A stretch of DNA of 64,000 nucleotides. It comes from Flocculibacter collagenilyticus. GTDB lineage: Bacteria; Pseudomonadota; Gammaproteobacteria; Enterobacterales; Alteromonadaceae. The DNA is taken from positions 2,294,001 through 2,358,000 of the forward strand of contig NZ_CP059888.1 of the NCBI RefSeq assembly GCF_016469335.1. Direction: 5' to 3'. Position 1 is the first letter of the stretch. Every line of letters begins with the position of its first letter. The notes under the pieces were generated by a model. The model worked only from the letters and a program-made list of their open reading frames with translations, was not told where the DNA came from and searched no databases. Of the stretch, positions 27,290 to 35,450 are shown in pieces. A program made the position numbers and the translations under genes.

Positions 27290-27703
27290 ATGCTAAGTGA
27301 TGATGAGTTAGGAAGCCGAAGAGAAGATGTATCTGTCCCACTTAACGAGAATTATGTTAAGGCATTCAACGCCATCGCCAAGGATGAAAATAACGTATTA
27401 GTGGTTGCTAAATGTACCGTAAGTAAACCCAACAACGTCTTAGGTGTTGTTCAACTCACTTTTATTCCTAACTTAACGTACGTTGGTGCTTGGCGTGCCC
27501 AAATAGAAGGAGTAAGAGTTCATAAGCTATTAAGAAATAGCGACATAGGAAAAGCATTAATAAATCACTGTATTCAGTTAGCACAGCAGAGATCGTGCTG
27601 TCTCGTTCAACTCACGTGCGATAAGCTCCGTCCGAAAGCACATAACTTCTATGAAAAACTTGGATTTGAAGCTAGCCATGTAGGGTTTAAATTAAAGCTT
27701 TAA
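27290..27703 (+). CDS. GNAT-family N-acetyltransferase with atypical 5' end
   Basis: 137 residues from the first ATG. The core is clear: VVQLTFIPNLTYVGAWRAQIEGVRVHKLLRNSDIGKALINHCIQLA (motif A, with the G-x-G/A loop changed to SDIGKA) and FYEKLGFEASHVGFK. The ATG at 27290 falls inside the first conserved helix. The frame is open upstream to a TGA at 27155-27157, and the codons before the ATG read YQLCTATNEDLAQIIL, which matches the usual GNAT N terminus. That stretch has no ATG, GTG or TTG, so the true start is either a rare codon (ATT/ATA/ATC) or has been lost. Function in the cell unknown. Confidence 0.7.
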   Translation: MLSDDELGSRREDVSVPLNENYVKAFNAIAKDENNVLVVAKCTVSKPNNVLGVVQLTFIPNLTYVGAWRAQIEGVRVHKLLRNSDIGKALINHCIQLAQQRSCCLVQLTCDKLRPKAHNFYEKLGFEASHVGFKLKL

Positions 27704-27814
27704 CTGTTAAGGGTATCTAAGAAAGGAGAAACAAAGCAGTTATCCATTAAGAGTCGCGGGCAAAGAAGTCACATTCGCAGTATATAAAGCTCAGTGTAAA
27801 TACCCCAAATACAA

Positions 27815-27843
27815 AAAAGGCTCCTAACGGAGCCTTTTATTCA
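27815..27843 (-). terminator. Terminator of the TonB2 operon
   Basis: The stem AAAAGGCTCC (27815-27824) with GGAGCCTTTT (27829-27838) and a TAAC loop lies 18 bp past the stop of the TPR gene. T runs are present on both strands. Confidence 0.9.
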
Positions 27844-27855
27844 TGGAAAAACAAT

Positions 27856-29127
27856 TTAAATCGACTGACCTTTACGCTTAGCCGTATCCTTAATATAAGA
27901 CGCCCAGCTTCTTGCTGTACGCTTAGTAGAAGGATCTTTCATTGCATTCTTAATAGCTTCATGAGCTTCTTTATATTTTTCTTGGTAGAAATATGCTTCT
28001 GCCATGCTTAAATATATGCGCCCGCGCTTTTTAGAGCCATGCTTCAACGCTTTTTCGAAGACAGGAATTGCTTCTGCATAACGCTCAGACTCGTTTAATA
28101 AACTACCTTGCTTACGATAAAGCTCAGCATCGTTATCAAACTTCGCAGCTTCACCATAATAGTGAGCAGCTTTTCTAGTCTCTTTTGCAGCATGCCAGCT
28201 ATTCGCTAACGTCGACACCGACTGCTTAGTACGCTTGATTAAAGCAGAATCACCGTTGTTCATGAATTTTTCTTGAAGAACAGCTGCTTTATAAGGAATA
28301 CTATTTGTCGCATATAACTGTGACAACACTTTTATATGTGACTCTTTATCTAAGTGTCCCTGCTTATAAGCCAATTCCATCGTTGAAAGTGCTTTTTGGT
28401 AATCTTCAATCAACAAGTAAAATTGACCTAGCTGAGGCCACCAACGCTTGTCTTCAGGAAATAGCTTAACCAACATTTCAACGACTTTTACAGCCTCATT
28501 ATACTTTTTACGCTCATAGAACGAAGCCATTTTAAGTACATAAGGTGTTTCATTAGGCTTAGTTTGCAGCTTAATCGCTTTGTCAGCCGGGCCTATTACT
28601 TTAGAAAGTTCTTTAAGCTCATAATGAGCATTAGCAATTCGGATATAGACTTTTTCATCTTCCTTGCCAGTAAAGTTCATCCAATCGTAATAGGCTTTTA
28701 TCGCTTCTTTATACTGCTTTTCTTGTGAGTGTAAATCAGCTAACAAGCGAACTGATTGAGCATGCTCAGTAAAGTTAAGTAAATCTGGCGCAACCGCTTT
28801 TTTCAAATGCTTAATTGCTAATTTACCTTTACCTTCTTGACCTGCATACATATTGCCTAAAAATCTAGAAATATATGCAGCATCAAATGGCTTGCTCGCA
28901 TCAACTTCAAGTAATAAAGCAATTGCTTCATCAATTTGGTCGGCAGAATAAAGCTCAAATGCTTTTGCAACTTTACGACCAACTGACTGACTTAATACTT
29001 GAGATTTACGCTTTTTTCGCTCTTCAATTTTTTGCTGATCAGCAGCTTGAGCATAAGAAACAACTGACATATTCACAGTTGTCGCCAATGCCAAAGCCAA
29101 GGCAGACGCTTTAAAAATTTGTTTCAT
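27856..29127 (-). CDS. TPR protein of the TonB2 operon, periplasmic
   Basis: 423 residues. Signal peptide ending VVSYAQAAD (about 1-29). The rest is a solenoid of about ten tetratricopeptide repeats (for example DEAIALLLEVDASKPFDAAY, YAEAIPVFEKALKHGSKKRG). It is the last gene of the DUF3450-ttpC-exbB-exbD-tonB operon, 13 bp after tonB. A TPR protein in this position is a recurrent feature of these operons in marine gammaproteobacteria. A role as periplasmic partner of TonB or of receptors is inferred. Confidence 0.85.
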   Translation of the reverse strand: MKQIFKASALALALATTVNMSVVSYAQAADQQKIEERKKRKSQVLSQSVGRKVAKAFELYSADQIDEAIALLLEVDASKPFDAAYISRFLGNMYAGQEGKGKLAIKHLKKAVAPDLLNFTEHAQSVRLLADLHSQEKQYKEAIKAYYDWMNFTGKEDEKVYIRIANAHYELKELSKVIGPADKAIKLQTKPNETPYVLKMASFYERKKYNEAVKVVEMLVKLFPEDKRWWPQLGQFYLLIEDYQKALSTMELAYKQGHLDKESHIKVLSQLYATNSIPYKAAVLQEKFMNNGDSALIKRTKQSVSTLANSWHAAKETRKAAHYYGEAAKFDNDAELYRKQGSLLNESERYAEAIPVFEKALKHGSKKRGRIYLSMAEAYFYQEKYKEAHEAIKNAMKDPSTKRTARSWASYIKDTAKRKGQSI

Positions 29128-29140
29128 TCGTCTCTCCTTC

Positions 29141-29758
29141 TTAGCCTTTGTTCAGTTTAAATTCAAGCTGTACTGTCATTCCAGGCTGCTTTTCAGCTTT
29201 GCCATCAACAATTTTCGGCTTGTATTTCCACTTTTTCAGCGCACGTCTAGCTTCACGGTCAAAGATACGCTTAGGTTCTGCTTCAATCACCTCAACGTCT
29301 TCTACACCACCAAGCTCGTTAATAGTAAAGCGAAGTTTAACCCAACCTTCTTTACCATCACGCGCTGCTTGAATTGGGTATTTAGGCTCAATTCGAACAA
29401 TTGGTGTTGCATCACCATCACGACCAAGTGCACCACCAGGGCCTGAAAGACCAGCACTAGTACCACCAACATTTACCGAAGGCATATTAAATTGCATTGC
29501 ATTCGGGTTGGCATCCTGAGTTTCTGGCTCTGGTTGCTCTGGTTTAGGCGGCTGCTTAGGTGGCGGTGGCGGTGGTGGTGGAACACGCCTACGCTCTTGA
29601 ACCGCCGACTTAGGAGGCGCAGTCAAGATTTCTACTCGAATGTCTTCTACTTTTTCCTGGAAGCGTTTATCGCCTCCAGAAATTAAGTATGCCATAAAGA
29701 CAAACAGTACATAGGTGACCGCAGCTCCGATTATTATTGATAATAAAAAACGGACCAT
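29141..29758 (-). CDS. tonB2: TonB2-type energy transducer
   Basis: 205 residues from the ATG at 29758. Longer starts at 29767 and 29794 lie inside exbD. AAAGGA stands 8 bp before 29758 but directly against the 29767 ATG, which decides the start. It has an N-terminal membrane anchor (about 2-24), a Pro-rich spacer with a run of eight Pro (about 60-75), a Gly-rich linker, and a TonB C-terminal domain (VRIEPKYPIQAARDGKEGWV, then DREARRALKKWKYKPKIVDG). It passes proton-motive energy from ExbBD/TtpC to outer-membrane receptors. It is short, like Vibrio TonB2. Confidence 0.93.
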   Translation of the reverse strand: MVRFLLSIIIGAAVTYVLFVFMAYLISGGDKRFQEKVEDIRVEILTAPPKSAVQERRRVPPPPPPPPKQPPKPEQPEPETQDANPNAMQFNMPSVNVGGTSAGLSGPGGALGRDGDATPIVRIEPKYPIQAARDGKEGWVKLRFTINELGGVEDVEVIEAEPKRIFDREARRALKKWKYKPKIVDGKAEKQPGMTVQLEFKLNKG

Positions 29759-29759
29759 A

Positions 29760-30161
29760 TTAATCATCCTTTGCTGCGATCGAAATCCTGTCAATTCCTG
29801 CTGCTTTTATTGCGTCCATGACTTTTACAACAATGCCATGTTTCGCTTCTTTATCAGCTTGAATAACTACAACTTCTGTTGGCGTTTCAGCTAACATTTT
29901 TTCTAAGTTTGCACCCACACGCTCAATATCAACCATGCGTTTGTCCATCCAAATCTGACCATTTTCATGGATTGCAATAAATATATTTGCAGATTTAGCT
30001 TTAGATGCTTGTGCAGCCTTAGGTTTGTTTACTTCTATACCAGCTTCTTTCAAGAACGAAGTTGATACTATAAAGAAGATCAACATGATAAATACGATGT
30101 CAAGCATCGGCGTCATGTCAATGCCAGCTTCTTCTTCTTCACGTCTATGTTTACGAGCCAT
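29760..30161 (-). CDS. exbD: Biopolymer transport protein ExbD (TonB2 system)
   Basis: 133 residues. A short cytoplasmic start (MARKHRREEEEAGIDMTPMLD) is followed by one membrane segment, IVFIMLIFFIVSTSF, whose start carries the conserved proton-carrying Asp of the family (in PMLDIVF). A periplasmic domain with VVVIQADKEAKHG follows. ExbD works with ExbB as a proton-driven motor for TonB. The gap to exbB is 12 bp, and the stop is adjacent to the tonB start, so the genes are tightly coupled. Confidence 0.93.
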   Translation of the reverse strand: MARKHRREEEEAGIDMTPMLDIVFIMLIFFIVSTSFLKEAGIEVNKPKAAQASKAKSANIFIAIHENGQIWMDKRMVDIERVGANLEKMLAETPTEVVVIQADKEAKHGIVVKVMDAIKAAGIDRISIAAKDD

Positions 30162-30173
30162 TATAATCTCTCT

Positions 30174-30698
30174 TTAATGATGTGGCAGACTATCAACTAA
30201 ATGTTCTTTAGCTAGTTTTGCTTTAGCTTCAAGGCGTGTACTAAAAAATACACCCGACAATGCCGCTACCATTCCAGCCATAGTTGGAATAGTTGCCATT
30301 GATATACCTTCAGCCATCAAGCGTGGGTTACCTGTACCTTGGTTAGCCATGATTTCAAAAACTTGAATCATACCTGTTACCGTACCTAGTAATCCTACTA
30401 GAGGACAGATAGCAACTAGTGTCTTAATTGACAGCATGCGCTCGTTTATCTTTTCAGATGCTTCGGAAATCCAAAACTCTCGAATTTTATGTGCGTACCA
30501 TGAGGTGGTGTCCTCACGTGCATCCCACTTGGCAATAATGTCTTTTTTAATGCCTGGAAATACACCTGTTATAAACCAGTATTTCTCAATCATCATTACC
30601 CACATGATAAGCAATACTGCGGCAACGATATAAAGTACGTCACCCCCAGTCGCAATAAAATCCCTGACAGATTCCCATATTTCTATCAGGAATAACAT
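30174..30698 (-). CDS. exbB: Biopolymer transport protein ExbB (TonB2 system)
   Basis: 174 residues with three membrane segments and the MotA/TolQ/ExbB channel signature KTLVAICPLVGLLGTVTGMIQVF and MATIPTMAGMVAALSGVFFS. Forms the pentameric proton channel with ExbD. The short N terminus and small size fit the ExbB2 type of Vibrio TonB2 systems. Its ATG overlaps the stop of ttpC (30698), showing translational coupling. Confidence 0.93.
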   Translation of the reverse strand: MLFLIEIWESVRDFIATGGDVLYIVAAVLLIMWVMMIEKYWFITGVFPGIKKDIIAKWDAREDTTSWYAHKIREFWISEASEKINERMLSIKTLVAICPLVGLLGTVTGMIQVFEIMANQGTGNPRLMAEGISMATIPTMAGMVAALSGVFFSTRLEAKAKLAKEHLVDSLPHH

Positions 30699-32062
30699 TA
30701 TGCTTGCTCCTTCTCCGCGTGAGACGCGATGATTCCAGCACTTTGCTCATCCAAGATATGCATAATTGACTTGCTTTTAGCAGCAACAATACTGTGAACG
30801 AAAATCAATGGTAGTGCTGCAATTAGACCTTGAGCAGTTGTAACAAGTGCCATTGAAATTGAACCAGCCATGATTCTTGGGTCACCTGTACCGAATAATG
30901 TGATTTGTTGGAACGTTTCGATCATACCAACAACCGTACCTAGTAGACCAAGTAGTGGAGCAATTGCTGCCAAAATCTTGATTACTGTAACGCCACGTTC
31001 AACTTTAGGGATCTCTTTAAGAATTGCTTCATCAAGTTTCAACTCTAAGTTTTCAACGTCTGCGTTCTTGTTGTTGTGGTAAACCTTAAGAATACGTCCA
31101 AGTGGGTTATTGTCGCTTGGGTTAGCAGTGTTCTTAAGCTGAGAACGCATTTTGCTGCCCATAAGTGATAACGTAATTAAACGCTCTAAAGCAATTAATA
31201 GACCTAATGCAAGTACACCAGTAATGATGTAACCAACAATACCACCAGCGTGATAGCGATCTTCAAGTGTTGCTTTTTGTGTATTTAGTCTTAACAAGTT
31301 ACCCATTGATGGATCAATGAATAATGGAGCCATTTCACCAGAAGCAGAGCTAGTGAAGTTTTCGATCGCAGCAAGATAGTGACCATCTGCTTCACGACCT
31401 AAAGGCTGAACCTGTTTAGTATCAATGTTATAGATTAGGTAGTTAGTGTCATTCATTAAGTTGAAGTTACCAACACGAGTAACACGTTGAACAGATGTTT
31501 CACCGTCTAAACCAACAACTTCAGTATCAAAAGATACCACTTTAGCTGATTCAGTCATTTCTGTTTGTAGTGCAATCCATAACTCTTCTAGCTCTTTAGT
31601 AGTAGGAAGCTCTTTTGCTTCAGCTAACTTAACTAATAAGTCATCACGGCCAGGGTATTGAGCACTGATAATTGAGCCAGAAATTGAACCCATAGTGTCA
31701 GTTGCTGCACGACGTACAACACCAAACATTTCACCCAAAGTACCCTTTGCATTTTCAAGCTCTGTTGCTTTTTTAGCAAGTGTTACTTCGTTTTGTGCAA
31801 ATTGATTTTTAAGACGCTCGCCACGTGCTTGTTCAGCAGCTAACTCGCTTTTCGCCTTTTTAAGCAATGCTTGCTTGTCTGCACGAGCGGCCATGAACTC
31901 TTGTTCACGCTTCTTATTGATCTTACCTTCAGAGATACGATCTTTTTTAACTTGCTCTAATAATTTGTCCAATGTTGCTGTATTTGCGTTTGCATTTAAT
32001 GCAACACCAGCAGAAAGTGTCATTGTTGCTGCAAGAGCGATACTTTTAAATACCTTTTTCAT
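30698..32062 (-). CDS. ttpC: TtpC-like MotA/TolQ/ExbB proton channel protein
   Basis: 454 residues, matching Vibrio TtpC (about 450). A signal peptide (ending ANANT) is followed by a long periplasmic coiled-coil region (about 30-110, KKREQEFMAARADKQALLKK and on) and a periplasmic domain. Next come a membrane segment GGIVGYIITGVLALGLLIALERLI and the ExbB-type signature KILAAIAPLLGLLGTVVGMIETFQ with MALVTTAQGLIAALPLIFVHS. In Vibrio, TtpC is an extra protein needed by the TonB2 system for iron-siderophore uptake. That role is likely here. Confidence 0.9.
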   Translation of the reverse strand: MKKVFKSIALAATMTLSAGVALNANANTATLDKLLEQVKKDRISEGKINKKREQEFMAARADKQALLKKAKSELAAEQARGERLKNQFAQNEVTLAKKATELENAKGTLGEMFGVVRRAATDTMGSISGSIISAQYPGRDDLLVKLAEAKELPTTKELEELWIALQTEMTESAKVVSFDTEVVGLDGETSVQRVTRVGNFNLMNDTNYLIYNIDTKQVQPLGREADGHYLAAIENFTSSASGEMAPLFIDPSMGNLLRLNTQKATLEDRYHAGGIVGYIITGVLALGLLIALERLITLSLMGSKMRSQLKNTANPSDNNPLGRILKVYHNNKNADVENLELKLDEAILKEIPKVERGVTVIKILAAIAPLLGLLGTVVGMIETFQQITLFGTGDPRIMAGSISMALVTTAQGLIAALPLIFVHSIVAAKSKSIMHILDEQSAGIIASHAEKEQA

Positions 32063-32068
32063 TATTGA

Positions 32069-32839
32069 TTACTCCGCCGCTAAAATTGGTAGTTTAATAA
32101 GTGTAGCTGCAGCTTGCTTACGAGCGACCTTAATCGCTTGTGTCACTGAACGGTTATATTCTTCATCTAATTTCTCCCAGCTACGAGAATTATTATTCCA
32201 TACCCAAGAGTTCTTTTGATCTAGAGACTGAGCTACAAACGCGACACGACCGTAATGAACGAAGTCTACTGTGATGTCTGTGCCTTCGTAGTTTAGTGTA
32301 CCCTGCCATGCACGAAGCATAGAACCGTAATCTTTTTCGATTTGGTAAGCTTCAAGAACTTGACGGTATTTTTCAGAAGTGGTTACTTTAGCGCGAGACA
32401 TTGTTTCACGTAGTAACTCGATGCGGCTTGCACGTTCTTCTTGAAGAATTGGAATATCAGCTTCCACAAATTCCTCTAATGTATCAATCATTTTATACAT
32501 CATAGGAATTACTGTTTTCTTCGTAGTTTCGATTTCAGTAATTTGAGAGTTTAACGAGTCAATTTCTGATTGTTGATCAGCAACTAAGCGTGCTACATGG
32601 TCGTTATAAACCTTTAGGTTTTCCATTTCATCAACAACAGCACGATACTCAGCAACGATTTCCTGAGTTTGCTCGTATATTCCGTTAATTTTAGACTGCG
32701 ATTTTGCAGCTGCTTTATGAATTTTTATTTCTGCTTTATGCAGTTCGTTCAGGGGATCTGCAACGGCGTTGCCTCCCACAAGTGCAAATGCACCAACTAG
32801 TGCAGTTGCAACTAGACTTTTTCTGATTCTAACAGACAT
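32069..32839 (-). CDS. DUF3450 periplasmic coiled-coil protein of the TonB2 operon
   Basis: 256 residues from the ATG at 32839; the longer reading from 32848 would start at TTG. The signal peptide ends GNAVADP (about 26). Most of the mature protein is helical and coiled coil (about 30-150), matching DUF3450, which typically precedes ttpC/exbB genes. It ends 6 bp before ttpC. A periplasmic partner of the TtpC coiled coil is a reasonable inference. The gene is first in the operon, behind the promoter at 32939-32968. Confidence 0.87.
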   Translation of the reverse strand: MSVRIRKSLVATALVGAFALVGGNAVADPLNELHKAEIKIHKAAAKSQSKINGIYEQTQEIVAEYRAVVDEMENLKVYNDHVARLVADQQSEIDSLNSQITEIETTKKTVIPMMYKMIDTLEEFVEADIPILQEERASRIELLRETMSRAKVTTSEKYRQVLEAYQIEKDYGSMLRAWQGTLNYEGTDITVDFVHYGRVAFVAQSLDQKNSWVWNNNSRSWEKLDEEYNRSVTQAIKVARKQAAATLIKLPILAAE

Positions 32840-32938
32840 AGTTCCCAACCAATTTAATGTTTAATGTTCTCGCCAATCACGAGTATTACACTTTTTCTTA
32901 GCTAATGTTTTAAGCCAAACTTCGGCATAATCCCCCGG

Positions 32939-32968
32939 ATAATCACACAAAAGTAACTTTCCTGTCAA
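32939..32968 (-). promoter_or_regulatory. Predicted sigma-70 promoter of the TonB2 operon
   Basis: On the minus strand, TTGACA (-35, 32963-32968) and GATTAT (-10, 32939-32944) are separated by 18 bp. TGT just before the -10 gives an extended -10. Transcription would start near 32930, about 90 nt before the DUF3450 ATG. No clear Fur box is visible in this leader. Confidence 0.55.
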
Positions 32969-33231
32969 CACAAGGAATCACGCTCTGTTTATAATTCAAA
33001 CGAAATTTGTCCCTTAATTTTTTTATTTTATTTCCAACCCACAAAATTAAACATTTATGTAACATATACATTAAATTTTAAATATTACAGATTTAGTACT
33101 GGCAATCACATGTATATGAGCTACACGCTTGCCTTGTAGGCATTCATCACTCACGATACGATGTAAAAGAAAGAACTCCAATAAGTAACGTTTGAAGCGA
33201 TAAGAAAGGGTTAAATAATTTAATAGGACAT

Positions 33232-33266
33232 AAAAAAGGCCGATATAGCATGATACTAAATCGGCC
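33232..33266 (-). terminator. Terminator after azoR
   Basis: GGCCGAT (33238-33244) pairs with ATCGGCC (33260-33266). On the minus strand the stem is followed by TTTTTTA. It lies about 60 bp after the azoR stop. The 33.0-33.2 kb sequence beyond it has no convincing gene. Confidence 0.75.
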
Positions 33267-33324
33267 AAGATGATGACACTAGCAATGTAAATTCAATAAA
33301 TATCTATTTCATTGAACTTAAAGC

Positions 33325-33942
33325 TCAGACCGCAACTTGCAAAACTAGTTCATCTATTTTTTGTTTTGCCTGCTCAAAAGCGTCGTTATAAACACTCTCC
33401 CCCATTGCCAATCCTTCAGCATAAACAAATTCGATATCAGTTAGCCCTATAAACGCAAAAACATCTGATAAGAATTTGGTTTGCGTGTCTTTATCAGTTC
33501 CCTGATATATTCCGCCTCTTGCAGCCATCACAATGACTTTTTTGTTTTTTAATAAACCTACTGGCCCCTGCTCGGTATATTTAAACGTTTTTCCGGCACG
33601 CGCTATTCGGTCAATATAACTTTTGAATGTTGATGGAACACCAAAATTATACATAGGCATACCAACTACGATTAAATCTGAAAGCTCTACCTCTTTCAAT
33701 AATTCATCTGACAAACTCGCAAGCTTTTCTTGCTCAATTGTGCGCTCACTATGTGGTGTCATCCAGGCTCGCATTTCTGCTTGGCTAAGATGAGGAATGG
33801 GATGCTGTGTCAAATCTCTATTTATGACGGTGAGATCTTCTACTATCTCTTCTTGAATTTTTGTTCGTAATAGTTGAGTTAGTTTACTTGAGTTACCTAA
33901 CTCACCATTTATTGATGCATCTAAAAATAAAACAGTTTTCAT
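33325..33942 (-). CDS. azoR: FMN-dependent NADH:quinone oxidoreductase / azoreductase
   Basis: 205 residues, the length of E. coli AzoR (201). Flavodoxin-like fold. The FMN phosphate site is SINGELGNSSKL near the start. The flavin-ring motif is PMYNFGVPSTFKSYIDRIAR (about 97-116), and AARGGIY contacts the isoalloxazine. It reduces quinones and azo compounds by two electrons at the expense of NADH, protecting against thiol and quinone stress. Monocistronic, with its own terminator. No LysR regulator is adjacent. Confidence 0.93.
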   Translation of the reverse strand: MKTVLFLDASINGELGNSSKLTQLLRTKIQEEIVEDLTVINRDLTQHPIPHLSQAEMRAWMTPHSERTIEQEKLASLSDELLKEVELSDLIVVGMPMYNFGVPSTFKSYIDRIARAGKTFKYTEQGPVGLLKNKKVIVMAARGGIYQGTDKDTQTKFLSDVFAFIGLTDIEFVYAEGLAMGESVYNDAFEQAKQKIDELVLQVAV

Positions 33943-34046
33943 ATTTCAGTTCCTAATCATTTAATATGGGATAACTATAAACTCATTAAATAGAAAATAA
34001 ATTGAATTAAATTGACCATATAATTCTATAAAATCGAATATTTAAA

Positions 34047-35285
34047 TTAATGAGTAGCAACCGATTTATTCGTTCGACGTTTTGATACTGGATAACTATG
34101 TACAAAAAGCGCCACTGACGCTAAAAGTAACAATAATGCCCCTACATATAATGGTGCAGCACTATCGATGAATAGTAACAAACTACCGAAAATAGATATC
34201 AACATACTAGAAAGGCAGAATGTAGATGTTAATAACCCCATCATCGCCCCATTTCGCGACTCTTCTTCACCTTCCGTGATATACACAGGAAAGATGCCGT
34301 TATAAAGCGCGATAAAAATGCCAGTAACCGCAAAGAAAACATACATTTCGTTTCCGTTGGTTAATGGAATAATGAATAACATTATTGATAGAGAAATAAG
34401 CGCGAGCATCATAGTTTTAACTTGCCCGAACCTTTTACTGATAAGCGTAACGAAAAATAAGCTAGAAACTATCATAAAAATGTTCATGCTAACGGTGATT
34501 AAAGCTATATCAATTGGCAAGAATTGCTTTTCACTGACTAACCAAGCCGGATAAAACTCATAGAAGGCATTAATGCCTAGTGTCACGATAAACTGTACAA
34601 TAAATATTCTTCGAATAGATTTAGTTTTTAACAAAGATAGTGAACCGCTTTTTTTTAATTTTCCCCACGTAAACGGTGTAGATGGTTTGAAGCGTTGCTG
34701 AGTTGTATCCTTAATGCATATCACAACAACTAATAAACAAAAGCCAACAACCATCGCTGCAACACTAAACACTGTCATATTGCTGTAAGTAGCTAACCAA
34801 CCACCTGCAAGCGGACCAAGCAACCAACCAGAAAATACTGACGCATTTACTAATGACATTAAGCGTGTTTTATCAAAATAATTTGCTAGATCTAATGCCA
34901 TAGCTCTCGCTATTGCGATATTACCTTCGCAAAACCCGGTTACTAATCTAGCAAATATAAACAGCGGATAATGTTCACTCCAAATTGCGTATGCTGTGAG
35001 CATGTAACCTAAACTGGCGAAAAGCAGTGAATAACTTAATACTTTTTTTCGGCCATAATGGTCTGACATCCCTCCCAGAATACTGCTTCCTATAAGCATC
35101 CCTAGCGGATATACCGCTAGTGCCAGCCCCAATAAGAGTTCAGGACTAATCCCTAAAAATAAGTTTAGCGCGCTGGAGGATTCACTTAAAAACATGGGAG
35201 CAAGAATAGGATACGGTAGCGCTATTCCTGCACAACTTAGAAAGCTAACGAATAATAATAAAGTGACTTGCATATACTTATTCAT
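34047..35285 (-). CDS. MFS transporter (12 TM)
   Basis: 412 residues from the ATG at 35285, which has AAGGG 6 bp upstream. The longer reading from 35333 adds a polar 16-residue leader without support. Twelve hydrophobic segments. The loop 2-3 motif A, SILGGMSDHYGRKKVLSYS, is intact, and ARLVTGFCEGNIAIARAMALD (TM4/5) fits drug-efflux type MFS proteins. Substrate unknown. It lies divergently from another MFS gene (35451) across 165 AT-rich bases. Confidence 0.85.
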   Translation of the reverse strand: MNKYMQVTLLLFVSFLSCAGIALPYPILAPMFLSESSSALNLFLGISPELLLGLALAVYPLGMLIGSSILGGMSDHYGRKKVLSYSLLFASLGYMLTAYAIWSEHYPLFIFARLVTGFCEGNIAIARAMALDLANYFDKTRLMSLVNASVFSGWLLGPLAGGWLATYSNMTVFSVAAMVVGFCLLVVVICIKDTTQQRFKPSTPFTWGKLKKSGSLSLLKTKSIRRIFIVQFIVTLGINAFYEFYPAWLVSEKQFLPIDIALITVSMNIFMIVSSLFFVTLISKRFGQVKTMMLALISLSIMLFIIPLTNGNEMYVFFAVTGIFIALYNGIFPVYITEGEEESRNGAMMGLLTSTFCLSSMLISIFGSLLLFIDSAAPLYVGALLLLLASVALFVHSYPVSKRRTNKSVATH

Positions 35286-35450
35286 GTAAAAACCCTTATA
35301 TAAACTTTTATGTTTATATATTAGAGTAAACAATAAATATGTAAACCTTTTACTTTATTTAAATTCAATTTTAATTCTATACGTTTCATAACTTGATACT
35401 GCTATATAATAAACCTTTCATAATGAGCTTTTTTAAACACTTGGATAAAT

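Noticed and set aside
29758-29794. Longer TonB start at 29794 or 29767
   Set aside because: The added codons lie inside exbD. AAAGGA is 8 bp before the 29758 ATG but directly abuts the 29767 ATG, so 29758 is the better start.
33071-33268. 65-codon minus-strand frame
   Set aside because: It begins inside the azoR terminator hairpin, has no ribosome site and no recognisable composition.
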